NCBI GenBank assembly: GCA_040002845.1
Contig: JBDUDR010000136.1
Span: 1 to 7,813, forward strand
DNA from: JBDUDR01 sp040002845
Lineage (GTDB): Bacteria; Actinomycetota; Actinomycetes; Propionibacteriales; Nocardioidaceae
Direction of reading: 5' to 3'
Length of the DNA: 7,813 nucleotides
Shown here: positions 6,043 through 7,813 of the stretch, one piece after another
How the letters are laid out: every line of letters begins with the position of its first letter
How positions within the stretch are numbered: position 1 is the stretch's first letter
Translations under genes and position numbers: made by a program
Notes under the pieces: generated by a model
What the model was told of the DNA's origin: nothing
Seen by the model: only the letters and a program-made list of their open reading frames with translations
Databases searched by the model: none

Positions 6043-7038
6043 TCAGAAGCTTTGTGACTGCTCCGGACGACTGCGCAGCGGCGACCACCAGTCGCGATGC
6101 TCCCGGTACCACGCGATCGTCTCGGCGAGACCGACGTCGAAGGGCACCTGAGGCGCGTACCCGAGCTCCGAGCTGACCTTGGAGATGTCGACGGAATAGC
6201 GCCGGTCGTGCCCGAGTCGGTCGGTTACCGGCTCCACCATGTCCCAGCCCGCTCCGCAGGCTTGGAGCAGCCGCTCAGTGAGCTCACGGTTCGTGATCTC
6301 GGTTCCACCGCCGATGTTGTAGACCTCGCCGGTCCGGCCGCGGGTCCGTACCAGCTCGACGGCGCGGCAATGGTCGTCGACGTGCAGCCAGTCCCGGACG
6401 TTGAGCCCGTCACCATAGAGCGGGACCCGCAGACCATCCAGCAGGTTCGTGACGAAGAGCGGGATGACCTTTTCCGGCAGCTGATACGGCCCGTAGTTGT
6501 TCGAGCAGCGGGTGATGATGACGGGCAGTTCGTGCGTGCGGTGGTAGGCGCGGGCGATGAGGTCGCTGCTGGCCTTGCTCGCGGAGTACGGAGAGTTGGG
6601 CTCCAGCGGGCGGTCCTCCGACCACGACCCCGATGCGATCGACCCGTAGACCTCGTCTGTCGAGACGTGGACGAACTTGGCGACGTCGCAGCGCAGCGCC
6701 GCCTCGAGCAGTGTCTGGGTACCGACAACGTTGGTGAGCACGAACTCGGCGGCACCAAGGATGGAACGGTCGACGTGGCTCTCCGCCGCGAAGTGCACCA
6801 CCTCGTCGACGTCGGCCATCAGGTCGCTCACCAGGGCGACGTCCAGGATGTCTCCCTGGACGAAACGTAACCGCGCAGAGTCGGCTACCGGCTCGAGGTT
6901 CGTCAGGCTGCCGGCGTAGGTGAGCTTGTCGAGCACGACGATCTCCGCCTCCCGCAAGCCCGGGTAGCGGTCGGTGAGGGCACAGCGCACGTAGTGCGAG
7001 CCGATGAAGCCCGCACCGCCGGTAACCAGGACCTTCAT
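6043..7038 (-). CDS. rmlB: dTDP-glucose 4,6-dehydratase
   Basis: A 331-residue extended short-chain dehydrogenase. The NAD-binding Rossmann loop is GGAGFIG (7-13). The catalytic set typical of dTDP-glucose dehydratases is present: STDEVYG (126-132, with T127, D128, E129) and YSASK (151-155, Y151 and K155). SNNYGPYQ (179-186) is another strong family marker. It converts dTDP-glucose to dTDP-4-keto-6-deoxyglucose, the second step toward dTDP-rhamnose and many other deoxysugars, in the cytoplasm. The start ATG 7038 puts MKVLVTGG at the N-terminus, as in relatives, and AAGGGAG lies 9 bases upstream; a TTG at 7095 would add 19 unrelated residues and overlap rmlA. It is divergent from rmlA with 56 bases between starts and convergent with the sulfotransferase gene. 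Length is normal. RmlC and RmlD are not in the window, so rhamnose as end product is assumed, not shown. Confidence 0.95.
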   Translation of the reverse strand: MKVLVTGGAGFIGSHYVRCALTDRYPGLREAEIVVLDKLTYAGSLTNLEPVADSARLRFVQGDILDVALVSDLMADVDEVVHFAAESHVDRSILGAAEFVLTNVVGTQTLLEAALRCDVAKFVHVSTDEVYGSIASGSWSEDRPLEPNSPYSASKASSDLIARAYHRTHELPVIITRCSNNYGPYQLPEKVIPLFVTNLLDGLRVPLYGDGLNVRDWLHVDDHCRAVELVRTRGRTGEVYNIGGGTEITNRELTERLLQACGAGWDMVEPVTDRLGHDRRYSVDISKVSSELGYAPQVPFDVGLAETIAWYREHRDWWSPLRSRPEQSQSF

Positions 7039-7047
7039 GCGTGTCGG

Positions 7048-7054
7048 CTCCCTT
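7048..7054 (-). promoter_or_regulatory. Ribosome binding site of rmlB
   Basis: AAGGGAG on the minus strand lies 9 bases before ATG 7038. It fixes the start there and argues against the upstream TTG at 7095. Confidence 0.75.
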
Positions 7055-7082
7055 CGGTGGCCGTGCGCGGACAGCAGCCCGT

Positions 7083-7089
7083 TAGCGTA
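7083..7089. promoter_or_regulatory. Overlapping, symmetric -10 candidates for rmlA and rmlB
   Basis: The sequence TAGCGTA gives TAGCGT on the plus strand (7083-7088) and TACGCT on the minus strand (7089 to 7084); both fit the TANNNT -10 pattern. For rmlA the element ends 6 bases before ATG 7095, the usual spacing for a transcript starting at the A of ATG. This fits the lack of a Shine-Dalgarno site there. For rmlB transcription would begin near 7077, leaving a leader of about 39 bases with a good ribosome binding site. No convincing -35 is seen on either side. Confidence 0.4.
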
Positions 7090-7094
7090 GGCCA

Positions 7095-7813
<719 letters not shown>

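Noticed and set aside
6097..6870. Rightward 257-codon open frame opposite rmlB
   Set aside because: rmlB on the minus strand has all family motifs; the opposite frame is rich in Val/Asp/Arg with no recognisable motif.

Overview
The window is G+C-rich (about two thirds G+C by eye), with strong third-position G/C bias, GTG and TTG start options and weak Shine-Dalgarno sites. This points to a chromosomal segment of an actinobacterium; I cannot name the genus. Most of it is a cell-surface glycan locus: four genes for building, flipping and decorating a lipid-linked sugar, followed by the first two genes of dTDP-deoxysugar (dTDP-rhamnose type) synthesis.

Layout. Bases 1-451 (+) hold the end of a stand-alone PIN-domain nuclease gene whose true start lies before the window. 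Bases 452-1030 hold no convincing intact gene. They contain a perfect 28-bp palindrome, a probable frameshifted small gene, and two hairpin regions that resemble decayed ends of IS200/IS605-type elements. Bases 1031-4130 (-) hold two membrane-protein genes transcribed leftward: a Wzx/MATE-like flippase, then a GT-C type glycosyltransferase with a large C-terminal extracytoplasmic domain. Bases 4160-5904 (+) hold a divergent pair joined by a 4-base stop/start overlap: an ArnC/GtrB-like polyprenyl-phosphate glycosyltransferase and a PAPS-dependent sulfotransferase. A 138-bp gap with three direct TGTCGGAT repeats follows. Then come rmlB (-) and, divergently, rmlA (+), which runs off the right edge.

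How they may work together (inference). RmlA and RmlB make dTDP-4-keto-6-deoxyglucose, a precursor of rhamnose and other deoxysugars. The GT2 enzyme charges polyprenyl phosphate with a sugar at the cytoplasmic face. The cytoplasmic sulfotransferase could sulfate the sugar or a lipid-linked glycan. The flippase moves the lipid-linked product across the membrane, and the GT-C enzyme transfers the sugar to an acceptor outside. The most interesting hypothesis is a compact four-gene module for a sulfated surface glycan or glycolipid. Each family is known; the combination is what deserves checking. The divergent starts are tightly packed (29 and 56 bp apart), and the rmlA-rmlB gap carries a symmetric -10 sequence that could serve both genes, with rmlA probably leaderless.
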